A stretch of DNA of 64,000 nucleotides, from IMG/VR virus record IMGVR_UViG_3300042291_000957, positions 1-64,000 of that record. The stretch is one strand, 5' to 3'. Of this stretch, positions 7,312 through 13,835 are shown piece after piece. The DNA is from a virus. Under the pieces are notes generated by a model, which was given only the letters and a program-made list of their open reading frames with translations, did no database searches and was not told the DNA's origin. The position numbers and the translations under genes were made by a program. Within the stretch, counting starts at the first letter, position 1. Each line of letters begins with the position of its first letter.

Positions 7312-7944
7312 ATGCCTAATTGGTGTTCAAATCATATCACAGTGCGTGGCACTGATCCTGCGGCAATCAAGCGATTAGCCGATGCATTTGACAACGGTGA
7401 GTTCTGCGGTACAGTAGTGCCTATGCCAGAAGAACTCAACATTACATCAGGCTCGTTGGGTGATCCTGTAGAACAGGCTGAACTAGAGGCCAAGAGTGCG
7501 GCCAACTTAGAGAAACATGGATTCGCTAACTGGTATGACTTCAATGTGGCCAAGTGGGGAACCAAGTGGGAGATCGGCGGCAACGGTGATGTTGCAGAGA
7601 TTGATGTGGATGGCTTGAGCTTCTCTGCACCCTTTGAAAGTGCCTGGAGCCCACCCATTGGTGTATGTGAAGCATTGGCTGAACAGGGCTTCGACGTCAC
7701 CCTTTACTACTACGAACCCGGCATGGGCTTTGTGGGCAAGTGGGAAGATGGTTTTGATGACTACTACGAATATGCAGGCGAGAACTCCAAGACTGTGAGA
7801 GCCGCTATTGGTGATGAGCTAGACGATATGTTTGGCATCAGTGAGTCAATGGCTGAATACGAAGCAGAGAATGAAGAAGAGGAAGAACTCACCGAATGGC
7901 TCAAGGATGGCATTGACAAAAAAGCTCAGTTGGTTGCATTATGA
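7312..7944 (+). CDS. YubB/DUF1281-like ferredoxin-fold protein
   Basis: A 210-residue protein. The opening PNWCSNHITVRG and the later NWYDFNVAKWGTKWEI are hallmarks of the YubB (Api92-like, DUF1281) family, a ferredoxin-like fold found on plasmids and phages with no established function. The acidic tail (residues 180-200) is unusually Glu-rich. It lies 1 nt after the previous stop and overlaps the next start by 4 nt (ATGA). Confidence 0.8.
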   Translation: MPNWCSNHITVRGTDPAAIKRLADAFDNGEFCGTVVPMPEELNITSGSLGDPVEQAELEAKSAANLEKHGFANWYDFNVAKWGTKWEIGGNGDVAEIDVDGLSFSAPFESAWSPPIGVCEALAEQGFDVTLYYYEPGMGFVGKWEDGFDDYYEYAGENSKTVRAAIGDELDDMFGISESMAEYEAENEEEEELTEWLKDGIDKKAQLVAL

Positions 7945-8234
7945 AAGTAATCAAACTGGATCGACGTTACAGTGGCTACGGCACTTGGACACATAGGACC
8001 AATGGTGGTTATTGGCAGGGTGAAGAAGCTCGTGCCAAAGGACTAATGGACTTCTACGATATGAGATGCTATATGACGCAGATGAATGGCCCGGGTTGTT
8101 TCATACACGAAGCCTGGGCCATTAAGAAGCATGGACAGGCAGTGCCTGATTGGGCTTGGGATACGGACGGCAATGTGTTCTTTCGTGACTCAGCTTTGGT
8201 TAACTTCACTTTGGCAAAGGATAGATGGCAATGA
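7941..8234 (+). CDS. hypothetical protein
   Basis: A 97-residue, aromatic-rich protein (many Trp, Tyr, Gly) coupled by ATGA to the YubB-like gene. No family recognised. Aromatic density suggests a compact β domain. Confidence 0.65.
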   Translation: MKVIKLDRRYSGYGTWTHRTNGGYWQGEEARAKGLMDFYDMRCYMTQMNGPGCFIHEAWAIKKHGQAVPDWAWDTDGNVFFRDSALVNFTLAKDRWQ

Positions 8235-8410
8235 GTAGACTATACACGTTCGTGTTCACTGTTGAGTGTGCATCAACCGGCTCTCCAGATCTAAGTAGAG
8301 CGGAAGAAATGATACATCTGAACATGCAAGAACTGGTTTATGATGACGAGTTCATCGCGGCCCTAGATGAAAAGGAGAGCGTGACAATTCAAGTTAATTT
8401 GGTAAAATGA
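8231..8410 (+). CDS. small hypothetical protein
   Basis: A 59-residue protein. ATG 8231 (MSRLYTF) is preferred to the in-frame ATG at 8225; both overlap the previous gene. Residues 5-14 and 50-58 look like paired β-strands around an acidic helix. Function unknown. Confidence 0.6.
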   Translation: MSRLYTFVFTVECASTGSPDLSRAEEMIHLNMQELVYDDEFIAALDEKESVTIQVNLVK

Positions 8411-8414
8411 ATGG

Positions 8415-8443
8415 TTGACGCCAAACCAAATTGGCGTTACAAT
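8415..8443 (+). promoter_or_regulatory. sigma70-type promoter
   Basis: TTGACG (8415-8420), 17-nt spacer, TACAAT (8438-8443), with a longer than usual leader before ATG 8500. Confidence 0.8.
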
Positions 8444-8499
8444 AGTAATACGCTGCTAACACAGCTAATTTTTAACACACACAGAAAGAGATATTTAAA

Positions 8500-8829
8500 A
8501 TGGCTACAGATAAAAAATTCGCAGTCGCAGGTGCTTCAACGTTTGGTGGTGACACCAAGATCCGATTCGCTAACGATATGATGCGTACCAAGATCCTCCA
8601 GAAGAATGGTCACACTGACATTGACTTGGTTGACCTGCCCAAAGAGATGACCAAGGCTGAAATCGTTCAGCACTTGAAGAGCATCAAGTTCGGTCAAGGC
8701 AATGCCGCTATCGAAGCTGCCATTGCCTACGCAGAGAAAAAGAATCCGTCAAGTACTAAGACGGTCAAGGCCAAGACTGCTACGGTCACGGCCACAGCGA
8801 CTTCTGAATCAGAAGACGCACCGTTCTAA
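8500..8829 (+). CDS. small protein with SSB-tail-like C-terminus
   Basis: A 109-residue protein: a globular half (residues 1-80), then a Thr/Ala/Lys linker (KTVKAKTATVTATAT) and the acidic end SESEDAPF. The last residues resemble the acidic, Pro-Phe-ending tip of bacterial SSB (consensus DDDIPF), which recruits repair enzymes. The body is not an OB fold by eye. Single-gene transcript closed by a strong terminator. Confidence 0.7.
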   Translation: MATDKKFAVAGASTFGGDTKIRFANDMMRTKILQKNGHTDIDLVDLPKEMTKAEIVQHLKSIKFGQGNAAIEAAIAYAEKKNPSSTKTVKAKTATVTATATSESEDAPF

Positions 8830-8830
8830 A

Positions 8831-8845
8831 CCGATTCGCTCCCGG
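8831..8845 (+). repeat. 15-nt repeat copy 2 (CCGATTCGCTCCCGG)
   Basis: Exact copy of 1930-1944, placed 2 nt after the stop codon and 16 nt before the terminator stem. Confidence 0.75.
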
Positions 8846-8860
8846 CTAAGAACCTTGATA

Positions 8861-8892
8861 GAGACCCTACTAACACTAGGGTCTCTTTTTTT
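8861..8892 (+). terminator. rho-independent terminator
   Basis: Stem GAGACCCTA / TAGGGTCTC with a 7-nt loop, followed by seven T. Confidence 0.92.
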
Positions 8893-8894
8893 GG

Positions 8895-8923
8895 TTGACA
8901 TTTTGGACATTGTGCGTTATAAT
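8895..8923 (+). promoter_or_regulatory. sigma70-type early promoter
   Basis: TTGACA (8895-8900), 17-nt spacer, TATAAT (8918-8923). First of four promoters of a subtype with TTTTGGACA...GTGCG and a leader ACACTTAGCAACAAAGGA. Confidence 0.92.
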
Positions 8924-8952
8924 AACAGCTTACACACACAAAAGGACACACA

Positions 8953-9204
8953 ATGTTTACAAATTGCATAGCATACGCAAAGCTAGTTTACAACAAAAAA
9001 CTAAAAGCATACAAAGTACAATTTGCTTTTAACGTACACAAAAAGTTAGTAGGCACTGACTACAAATATATATTTCCTGTGCAAAGCAAATGCAACTATG
9101 TTAGTGGGGACTTACTTGCAGACAACTTGCAAAACGAGGTGCAACGCACTGTGGCATCTGCGCAACAAAGTTTGCGTACTACAAACATAGTATTTGTTGA
9201 CTAA
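8953..9204 (+). CDS. hypothetical basic protein (YC-depleted island)
   Basis: An 83-residue, Lys/Tyr/Asn-rich protein, pI clearly basic. Only one Pro and three Ser, as expected from the near absence of TC and CC. No motif recognised. ATG 8953 follows AAAGGACACACA. Confidence 0.7.
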   Translation: MFTNCIAYAKLVYNKKLKAYKVQFAFNVHKKLVGTDYKYIFPVQSKCNYVSGDLLADNLQNEVQRTVASAQQSLRTTNIVFVD

Positions 9205-9228
9205 ACTGTAGGGTTATACATAGCGCAT

Positions 9229-9257
9229 TTGACATTTTGGACAAAGTGCGCTATAAT
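9229..9257 (+). promoter_or_regulatory. sigma70-type early promoter
   Basis: TTGACA (9229-9234), 17-nt spacer, TATAAT (9252-9257); leader AACTTAGCAACAAAGGA. Confidence 0.92.
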
Positions 9258-9282
9258 AACAACTTAGCAACAAAGGAACACA

Positions 9283-9426
9283 ATGCAAAATACTAAAAGC
9301 AAATTAGACAGTTTAATGTTACAGTTACAAGCAGTGCTAGAACAAGCAGGACTAGACGAACACGAGCGCATACAAAATGCTTTTAATGCACTTGCAATAG
9401 AACTAGACGACACAATTATAGCATAA
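9283..9426 (+). CDS. small helical hypothetical protein
   Basis: A 47-residue ORF that is short but well supported: perfect promoter, AAAGGA 6-7 nt before ATG, and the shared codon bias of the island (no TC, no CC at all). The product is almost all helix with Leu/Gln/Glu repeats and may form a small coiled coil. Confidence 0.7.
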   Translation: MQNTKSKLDSLMLQLQAVLEQAGLDEHERIQNAFNALAIELDDTIIA

Positions 9427-9458
9427 CACTACAGCGCATAGGGTTATTGCGCACACAC

Positions 9459-9487
9459 TTGACATTTTGGACAGTGTGTGCTATAAT
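9459..9487 (+). promoter_or_regulatory. sigma70-type early promoter
   Basis: TTGACA (9459-9464), 17-nt spacer, TATAAT (9482-9487). Confidence 0.92.
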
Positions 9488-9513
9488 TAACACTTAGCAA
9501 CAAAGGAGTGTGT

Positions 9514-9735
9514 ATGCAAGTAGAAGTAGTGGACATTGAGGCGGATGGTTTTTACAAAGACGCTAATGTTAGCGGCAACTGCGTAAAGGTTACACTGCGC
9601 AAAGGCACAGAGGTTGCAAGCTGTAGGCAGATACTTATTTGGGATGAGGAGTACGCAGAGGACTGCTTTGAGGACTGGAAGGACTGCGCACTTGCAGGCG
9701 AAGAGGGATACACTTACACAGAAGGAGCGATATGA
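9514..9735 (+). CDS. acidic hypothetical protein (YC-depleted island)
   Basis: A 73-residue acidic protein. ATG 9514 is used; an in-frame GTG at 9508 would overlap the AAGGAG ribosome site. Residues after LIWDEEYAEDCFEDWKD are strikingly Asp/Glu/Trp-rich, which suggests DNA mimicry or a charged binding face. No TC dinucleotide in the whole gene. Coupled to the next gene by ATGA. Confidence 0.72.
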   Translation: MQVEVVDIEADGFYKDANVSGNCVKVTLRKGTEVASCRQILIWDEEYAEDCFEDWKDCALAGEEGYTYTEGAI

Positions 9736-9914
9736 AGACAGTTTTTGTAGTGCAAGCACAGGGCTTTGGAGATGACGAGGACGCTTTTGAGAACATTGCG
9801 GCGTTTAGTACACTGGCTCTGGCAGACGCACACATTGCGGAACTGCAAGCACAGGACGCAGAGGAAGACAACGAGTTTGTATACAATGTGGACGCAATAA
9901 CCCTGCAGGCCTAA
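9732..9914 (+). CDS. acidic hypothetical protein (YC-depleted island)
   Basis: A 60-residue, Asp/Glu/Ala-rich protein starting with a β-strand MKTVFVVQAQGFGDDED. It overlaps the previous gene by 4 nt, so both are made from the promoter at 9459. The start resembles small phage proteins of unknown role. Confidence 0.68.
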   Translation: MKTVFVVQAQGFGDDEDAFENIAAFSTLALADAHIAELQAQDAEEDNEFVYNVDAITLQA

Positions 9915-9930
9915 GGGCCTTTATATTTTG
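9906..9930 (+). terminator. possible weak terminator
   Basis: AGGCC / GGCCT stem with a TAAG loop, then TTATATTTT, overlapping the stop codon. Confidence 0.45.
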
Positions 9931-9931
9931 G

Positions 9932-9960
9932 TTGACAGATTGGCTAAAGTGCGCTATAAT
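9932..9960 (+). promoter_or_regulatory. sigma70-type early promoter
   Basis: TTGACA (9932-9937), 17-nt spacer, TATAAT (9955-9960); same GTGCGC discriminator and leader as the other island promoters. Confidence 0.92.
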
Positions 9961-9986
9961 TAACACTTAGCAACAAAGGACGTACA

Positions 9987-10325
9987 ATGTACAAAGTTAA
10001 CGCAACACTAAACACAAACGGCAACGGCTATTGGAGCAGGACTGTAGCGGCTGTAGAGATTACACGACTGCAACTTGCGTACACTAACGACGAGTTGGAC
10101 TTTGGCGAACTGCGTGTTTATTTTAACACTGCAACTTGGGATGTAAACAAGCAGGGGCTTATATACACAGACAAGCAGTTTATGCGAGAGCTTAAAGAAC
10201 TGTTAACTAGCAAGGGCTTTGACGCTAGCGATGTAAGCTACAGCGAGCAGGGAATGCAAGGGGACAATTACGTTAGCTGTGACGTTGGCGAGCGTTTTAT
10301 TAATACGTTTATGCAACAGGCATAA
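9987..10325 (+). CDS. hypothetical protein (YC-depleted island)
   Basis: A 112-residue protein with mixed strands and helices; last gene of the island. The 339-nt gene contains no TC and no CC dinucleotide. No family recognised; aromatic-rich N-terminus and acidic middle. Confidence 0.72.
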   Translation: MYKVNATLNTNGNGYWSRTVAAVEITRLQLAYTNDELDFGELRVYFNTATWDVNKQGLIYTDKQFMRELKELLTSKGFDASDVSYSEQGMQGDNYVSCDVGERFINTFMQQA

Positions 10326-10337
10326 CAATAGGGGTGT

Positions 10338-10350
10338 AGGCCCCGCTGCT
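10338..10350 (+). repeat. 13-nt repeat copy 2 (AGGCCCCGCTGCT)
   Basis: Exact copy of 5716-5728, 13 nt after the stop of the gene at 9987. Confidence 0.65.
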
Positions 10351-10359
10351 TAACGCCGG

Positions 10360-10388
10360 TTGACAGCTAGCCAAAACCCTGCTATAAT
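10360..10388 (+). promoter_or_regulatory. sigma70-type early promoter
   Basis: TTGACA (10360-10365), 17-nt spacer, TATAAT (10383-10388), upstream of 10419. Confidence 0.92.
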
Positions 10389-10418
10389 ACATTTACACTA
10401 ACACACTTTGGAGCCAAG

Positions 10419-10709
10419 ATGAACATCACCCAAATCAACACAGCGATCCTGCAAGGTGGCTGGACCAATGATCAACTGTCAAGTATGATCGATGCGGTCA
10501 AGTTCGCCCGAGCACGTCTCACAGAACAGACCAAACGAAACCTGCGTATCGGTGACAATGTCAACTTCAACAGCACCAAACTGGGCCAGAACGTCACCGG
10601 CGTTGTGATCAAGATTGCTATCAAGTTTGTGACTGTTAAGACAGTGTCAGGCCTGTGGCGAGTGCCGGCCAATATGCTTACAGTGATCGAAGACCGAGAA
10701 TATGCGTAA
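10419..10709 (+). CDS. hypothetical protein with β-barrel-like C-terminus
   Basis: A 96-residue protein: an N-terminal helix pair (residues 1-42), then a strand-rich part (RIGDNVNFNS...GVVIKIAIKFVTVKTVSGLWRVPANML) that looks like a small SH3/KOW-type barrel. TC-containing codons are again normal, marking the end of the island. Confidence 0.68.
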   Translation: MNITQINTAILQGGWTNDQLSSMIDAVKFARARLTEQTKRNLRIGDNVNFNSTKLGQNVTGVVIKIAIKFVTVKTVSGLWRVPANMLTVIEDREYA

Positions 10710-10717
10710 ATAAACAT

Positions 10718-10960
10718 ATGAGCAGATTAGAATACTTTAACAGGCCCTTAGTGGCTTTTGATCCTTCCAAGAAAGAACATCGCGGTTTTTATGCAGAGTT
10801 CCTAAAGAAGGGCGGTTGGGGTCAATGTCCAGTAAGGTTCATTGTGCCCGAAGATTGTGGAGGAGACCTGATCTCAATGATTAAGAACAGTCTTATACAA
10901 TACTACATTGAACGAGAGTTTAATATCAAGGCCAGGGTAGGACGCCATTATGGAATTTGA
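10718..10960 (+). CDS. hypothetical protein
   Basis: An 80-residue protein. ATG 10718 is chosen because upstream in-frame sequence overlaps the previous gene. No recognised domain; VRFIVPEDCGGDLISMIKN has a βα look. It overlaps the next gene by 11 nt. Confidence 0.6.
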   Translation: MSRLEYFNRPLVAFDPSKKEHRGFYAEFLKKGGWGQCPVRFIVPEDCGGDLISMIKNSLIQYYIEREFNIKARVGRHYGI

Positions 10961-11339
10961 TCTGTTGGCCTTCTTGATCGGCTGTGTGATTGGCGGCATC
11001 GTAGGTTGGCGAGTGTGTGATCGCTTTCATACCTCGCTGACCACAGACCTACTCAAGGCTGTGGGAGTTGGTGAGAGTCAGCTGAAAAAAGCCATAGAGA
11101 ATCTACAGGCCGAACTGCCGCAGGGCACTGAACCAGCACTACCTGGTGTAGAAGTTCGGGTTGAGTCTGTTGACAATCAACTGTATGTGTATCGTTTGGA
11201 CACTATGGAGTTCCTTTGCCAGGGTGCCACTAGGGATGACATCATCAACTGTTTGGCCACAAGGTTCCACAAGGATTTCAAGATTATAGTGAGTGAAGAG
11301 CACGGTGCGCAATATCTAAAACCCAACCCTACTGCCTAA
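10950..11339 (+). CDS. membrane-anchored hypothetical protein
   Basis: A 129-residue protein. Residues 4-23 (LLAFLIGCVIGGIVGWRVCD) form an N-terminal membrane anchor with a GxxxG-like pattern; the rest is cytoplasmic or periplasmic, with a helix then a β-rich C-terminal domain (residues 65-120). Function unknown. Confidence 0.68.
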   Translation: MEFDLLAFLIGCVIGGIVGWRVCDRFHTSLTTDLLKAVGVGESQLKKAIENLQAELPQGTEPALPGVEVRVESVDNQLYVYRLDTMEFLCQGATRDDIINCLATRFHKDFKIIVSEEHGAQYLKPNPTA

Positions 11340-11350
11340 AGGGGCTTTGA

Positions 11351-11379
11351 TTGACAGTGTGTCAGAATGGTGCTATAAT
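11351..11379 (+). promoter_or_regulatory. sigma70-type promoter giving a leaderless mRNA
   Basis: TTGACA (11351-11356), 17-nt spacer, TATAAT (11374-11379). The next ATG (11386) is 6 nt after the -10 box, where the transcript should begin. Confidence 0.88.
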
Positions 11380-11385
11380 AAACAC

Positions 11386-11622
11386 ATGACATACAAAAAC
11401 ATAGACAACATATTGCAGTGGACAGGTGCCGTGGCCATTGTGCTGGGACACGCCTTCAACGCCATGGGACCAGTGATGTATCCTTGGAACATCATTGTGT
11501 TTGCCATAGGAACTGTGATGTTTTTGCTGTGGGCTCTGCGAGTAGGCAATCGGCCACAGCTGATGGTCAACGTGGTTTCGTTGGCCATAGGTATTTTGGG
11601 TCTTGTCAAGGCTATCAGTTGA
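11386..11622 (+). CDS. multi-pass membrane protein (leaderless)
   Basis: A 78-residue protein with about three hydrophobic segments (residues 12-26, 31-47, 57-77). ATG 11386 sits at the predicted +1 of a perfect promoter with no room for a Shine-Dalgarno site, so translation should be leaderless; a longer upstream ORF start would precede the promoter's own -10 box. Confidence 0.65.
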   Translation: MTYKNIDNILQWTGAVAIVLGHAFNAMGPVMYPWNIIVFAIGTVMFLLWALRVGNRPQLMVNVVSLAIGILGLVKAIS

Positions 11623-11656
11623 TATTTGTAAACCAAACCAGCACCAAAGGCGTTAT

Positions 11657-11878
11657 ATGATTACACTAGAAGGTTTAAGTCAGCAACAGGTACAGATCGC
11701 TGAAATGTTGTGGAAATGCAACAGTCTTGAAGATGTTGATAGGTTGGTTAGGAATATGCCGCCTACCTATCGTCAAGATGCTGTGGTTGTGAAAGAGCTG
11801 TTGATAGCCGCTGGTTTGGATGACTACCAAGAAACTGATCTAGCCGAAAGGGCTTTGGTTGACATCTTTGGGCGGTAA
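11657..11878 (+). CDS. small helical hypothetical protein
   Basis: A 73-residue helical protein beginning MITLEGLSQQQVQIAEMLW. Start at ATG 11657; the longer in-frame ATG at 11603 lies inside the preceding gene. Similar small helical proteins are seen in T4-like phages of aquatic hosts, function unknown. Its stop lies in the spacer of the next promoter. Confidence 0.66.
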   Translation: MITLEGLSQQQVQIAEMLWKCNSLEDVDRLVRNMPPTYRQDAVVVKELLIAAGLDDYQETDLAERALVDIFGR

Positions 11879-11887
11879 TGTTACACT
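11859..11887 (+). promoter_or_regulatory. sigma70-type promoter
   Basis: TTGACA (11859-11864), 17-nt spacer, TACACT (11882-11887); overlaps the end of the preceding gene. Confidence 0.65.
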
Positions 11888-11910
11888 GTAAACACAGTAA
11901 GGAGAACGCA

Positions 11911-12264
11911 ATGAAGAAGTTTGTATTAGCAATCATGATCACGGTCAGTTCTATCGGTTCAGCACAGGCCTGGGGCGATCGCGAACAAGGCGCCCTGGCA
12001 GGCCTAATCGTAGGTGCCATCGCACACAGAGCCTTTAGCCAACCTCAGCAGACGGGCTATCCACCTGTTCAGCAAGGCTTCCCCCAGCAGATGCCTACTC
12101 AGCAGTATCCTGTCTACTCCCCACAGCCACAGATCATTGTACAGGCTCCGGACATAATCTATCAGCCACAGCCTATGCAACGGCAGTGCCATACCTTTCC
12201 ACAGTATGATGTCTACGGCCGCTTTCACGGCAACCGCACTGTGTGCCGTATGGTTCCTTACTGA
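11911..12264 (+). CDS. secreted Gln/Pro-rich protein
   Basis: A 117-residue protein with a clear Sec signal peptide: MKK, hydrophobic core, and the cleavage-like AQA-W near residue 19. A glycine-alanine helix (GALAGLIVGAIAHRAF) follows, resembling a glycine-zipper insertion segment, then a Gln/Pro/Tyr-rich stretch and a CHTF...RTVCR pair that could form a disulphide. Probably acts in the envelope or periplasm. ATG 11911 has AAGGAG upstream. Confidence 0.75.
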   Translation: MKKFVLAIMITVSSIGSAQAWGDREQGALAGLIVGAIAHRAFSQPQQTGYPPVQQGFPQQMPTQQYPVYSPQPQIIVQAPDIIYQPQPMQRQCHTFPQYDVYGRFHGNRTVCRMVPY

Positions 12265-12293
12265 TTGACTAGAATCACTTTTGGCGTTATAAT
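12265..12293 (+). promoter_or_regulatory. sigma70-type promoter
   Basis: TTGACT (12265-12270), 17-nt spacer, TATAAT (12288-12293). Confidence 0.88.
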
Positions 12294-12321
12294 TAACACT
12301 TAGACACACTAGGAGCGCGAT

Positions 12322-12435
12322 ATGTTAAAGCTGATTGGATTCTGCACAGTGATATGGGCCTTGTTCTACTTTGGCATTGCTCAGTTGGCAGCCATCTGGG
12401 GCATGGTGGCCTTGAGTTCTGTGGCTAGTCTGTGA
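12322..12435 (+). CDS. 37-residue membrane peptide
   Basis: A short hydrophobic ORF with good expression signals: promoter 12265-12293, AGGAGCG 7 nt before ATG 12322, and a TGATG overlap with the next gene. The product is one long hydrophobic helix with two Trp. Size and hydrophobicity fit a membrane-modifying peptide. Confidence 0.65.
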   Translation: MLKLIGFCTVIWALFYFGIAQLAAIWGMVALSSVASL

Positions 12436-12836
12436 TGCAGTATCACATAGAAGCTGGCGCTAAGACTCGCCAGTACATAGAAGCAGTCTTGCCCTCCATG
12501 CTCACACAGTTGGGACTGAACAGTAGCCGCAGACTGTTGGTCGTAAAGGTTGATCAAGATCTAGAAGAGATGGGCACCACAGTGCCGCTCACAGGTATAG
12601 ACACATTCCTGGTTGTGCTCAAGCCTACTCGCAACTGGGTGAACCTAGGAGTCACTTTGGCACACGAGTTGACTCACGTGGCGCAGTTTGCCAAAGGTCT
12701 ACTCAAACCCACAGCCAAGGGCAGGTTGTGGAAGGGCAAGCTCTACAAGAACAATCATCCTTATCTTGATCAACCCTGGGAAATACAGGCCTTTGCCAAG
12801 CAGGAAATCATATTCCGTAGGGCAATAGAGTTGTAA
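12435..12836 (+). CDS. SprT/zincin-like metallopeptidase
   Basis: A 133-residue protein with the zinc-protease signature LAHELTHVAQ (HExxH) near residues 75-84 and a downstream Glu in WEIQAFAKQE at about 115-124 as a probable third ligand. The size and the late Glu fit minimal SprT-like or gluzincin-type domains. Coupled to the membrane peptide by TGATG, suggesting a shared envelope or protein-processing role. Substrate unknown. Confidence 0.75.
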   Translation: MQYHIEAGAKTRQYIEAVLPSMLTQLGLNSSRRLLVVKVDQDLEEMGTTVPLTGIDTFLVVLKPTRNWVNLGVTLAHELTHVAQFAKGLLKPTAKGRLWKGKLYKNNHPYLDQPWEIQAFAKQEIIFRRAIEL

Positions 12837-12855
12837 AAATACAACACCATTTTGG

Positions 12856-12884
12856 TTGACTGATTGGGCTAATGGCCGTATAAT
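12856..12884 (+). promoter_or_regulatory. sigma70-type early promoter
   Basis: TTGACT (12856-12861), 17-nt spacer, TATAAT (12879-12884). Confidence 0.9.
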
Positions 12885-12917
12885 TAACACATACACACAA
12901 ACAAACAGGAACACACA

Positions 12918-13229
12918 ATGGCTAAACTGTTAATCACAACCCAGACATACGAGAACTACGGTGCCCACGATTGGGACGGTGTTGGCGAGTGCCCACAGTA
13001 CTGGAAAGCCAAGGGTGGTTCGGACTACGTGGTCAAGAACATCAACGTCAACAAGGTCACAGAGACCGTGATGGGTGTGCGTGGTCAGATCGAGTGCGAC
13101 AACTACGCTTTCCGCGAAACAATCATTGACTGGACTATCGTGGCTGACGATGCGCTCACAGAGTTTGAGCAGAGCCAGTTGGCTTACGAGGGCAAGATCC
13201 GTTATGGTTCTAAGGAGTTGGCATGGTAA
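12918..13229 (+). CDS. hypothetical protein
   Basis: A 103-residue protein opening with a strand then Tyr/Trp/Gly-rich segments (TYENYGAHDWDGVGECPQYWK). The pattern recurs in small phage proteins but I know no function. It overlaps the next small gene by 7 nt. Confidence 0.7.
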   Translation: MAKLLITTQTYENYGAHDWDGVGECPQYWKAKGGSDYVVKNINVNKVTETVMGVRGQIECDNYAFRETIIDWTIVADDALTEFEQSQLAYEGKIRYGSKELAW

Positions 13230-13318
13230 TTGAACAGGCTATTGTAAACCTAATCATAGTGTTTATCCCTGTAATCATTATGGGTATTGCTATCCTAGTG
13301 GTTGACGGATTGGACTAA
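13223..13318 (+). CDS. 31-residue membrane peptide
   Basis: A single hydrophobic helix (residues 7-27, Ile/Val-rich). ATG 13223 has AAGGAG upstream within the previous gene; the stop TAA lies in the spacer of the next promoter, an arrangement repeated in this arm. Confidence 0.55.
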   Translation: MVIEQAIVNLIIVFIPVIIMGIAILVVDGLD

Positions 13319-13330
13319 TGATCGTATAAT
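13302..13330 (+). promoter_or_regulatory. sigma70-type early promoter
   Basis: TTGACG (13302-13307), 17-nt spacer, TATAAT (13325-13330). Confidence 0.88.
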
Positions 13331-13360
13331 AGATACATACAGACACAAAAGGAACACACG

Positions 13361-13444
13361 ATGACAGATACACAAATTATTGTAACAGTTCTAGTAGTAG
13401 CAGTTGTTTTTGCAGTTAAGGTATGGATTCTTACAAAGATCTAA
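13361..13444 (+). CDS. 27-residue membrane peptide
   Basis: One hydrophobic helix (IIVTVLVVAVVFAVKVWIL) behind its own promoter and AAAGGA ribosome site. Second of two consecutive tiny membrane ORFs; function unknown. Confidence 0.55.
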   Translation: MTDTQIIVTVLVVAVVFAVKVWILTKI

Positions 13445-13479
13445 TACACTGACAGGTTAAAGGGTTATTATTTGTTTGG

Positions 13480-13508
13480 TTGACTGATTGGCAAATTGAA
13501 CATATAAT
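13480..13508 (+). promoter_or_regulatory. sigma70-type promoter of the ORF-less transcript
   Basis: TTGACT (13480-13485), 17-nt spacer, TATAAT (13503-13508). Unlike all neighbours, no SD/ATG follows. Confidence 0.88.
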
Positions 13509-13514
13509 AGATAC

Positions 13515-13835
13515 AAGAAGAAACAAAAAGCAAGGCGATCCTCAAATGTAAGAACCCAGCAGAAATGCAAGCAGGGTTGTAACTAAAGGATACGAAGCGA
13601 GTTTAGAGACTCGGTCTAAGCAGAACAGTTAGAAAAGAGTTAGAGGTTACCTACACCGTTAGGGACTGTAAAGAGAGAAGCGAAGGGGCACCTACGCAAT
13701 CTTACAGTCCAAGAAGGCAAGGCGAAAGCTGAGGTTGACGGATACGGTAGGAAGTAATGACCGGCACGGCCTGTGAGAGATGCGCTTACGGGTAGAGACA
13801 GAGAGTTGACAATGGTTCCTTTAATTCTTTTCTAA
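13515..13835 (+). ncRNA. candidate structured non-coding RNA, about 320 nt
   Basis: No ORF longer than 12 codons exists in the + strand between two consensus promoters. Several local stems can be drawn: AACCC/GGGTT (13553-13557 with 13574-13578) enclosing GCA-GAAA-TGC; CGAGT/ACTCG (13598-13613); a 9-bp GGACTGTAA/TTACAGTCC (13663-13671 with 13702-13710); CGGT/ACCG (13745-13748 with 13760-13763); CCTGT/ACGGG (13770-13774 with 13788-13792). Purine-rich joining segments (GAAGCGAAGG, AAGGCGAAAGC) look like tertiary-contact elements. It does not match tRNA, tmRNA, group I or group II core motifs that I can recognise. Ends are approximate: +1 inferred from the -10 box, 3' end placed before the next promoter near TTCTTTTCT. 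Confidence 0.6.

Larger units (their letters stand above)
8891..10335 (+). other. island nearly devoid of TC and CC on the coding strand
   Basis: Hand reading finds TC only at 9075, 9157 and 9818 in 1445 nt, and CC only at 9076 and in the 9901-9919 hairpin region, whereas GA (TC on the other strand) occurs about 80 times. The depletion runs through coding, leader and promoter sequence and stops abruptly at both ends. Serine is encoded only by AGY, proline is almost absent, and NTC/NCC codons are missing. Confidence 0.85.

Noticed and set aside
9508-9513. GTG 9508 as start
   Set aside because: It overlaps the AAGGAG ribosome site; ATG 9514 fits better.
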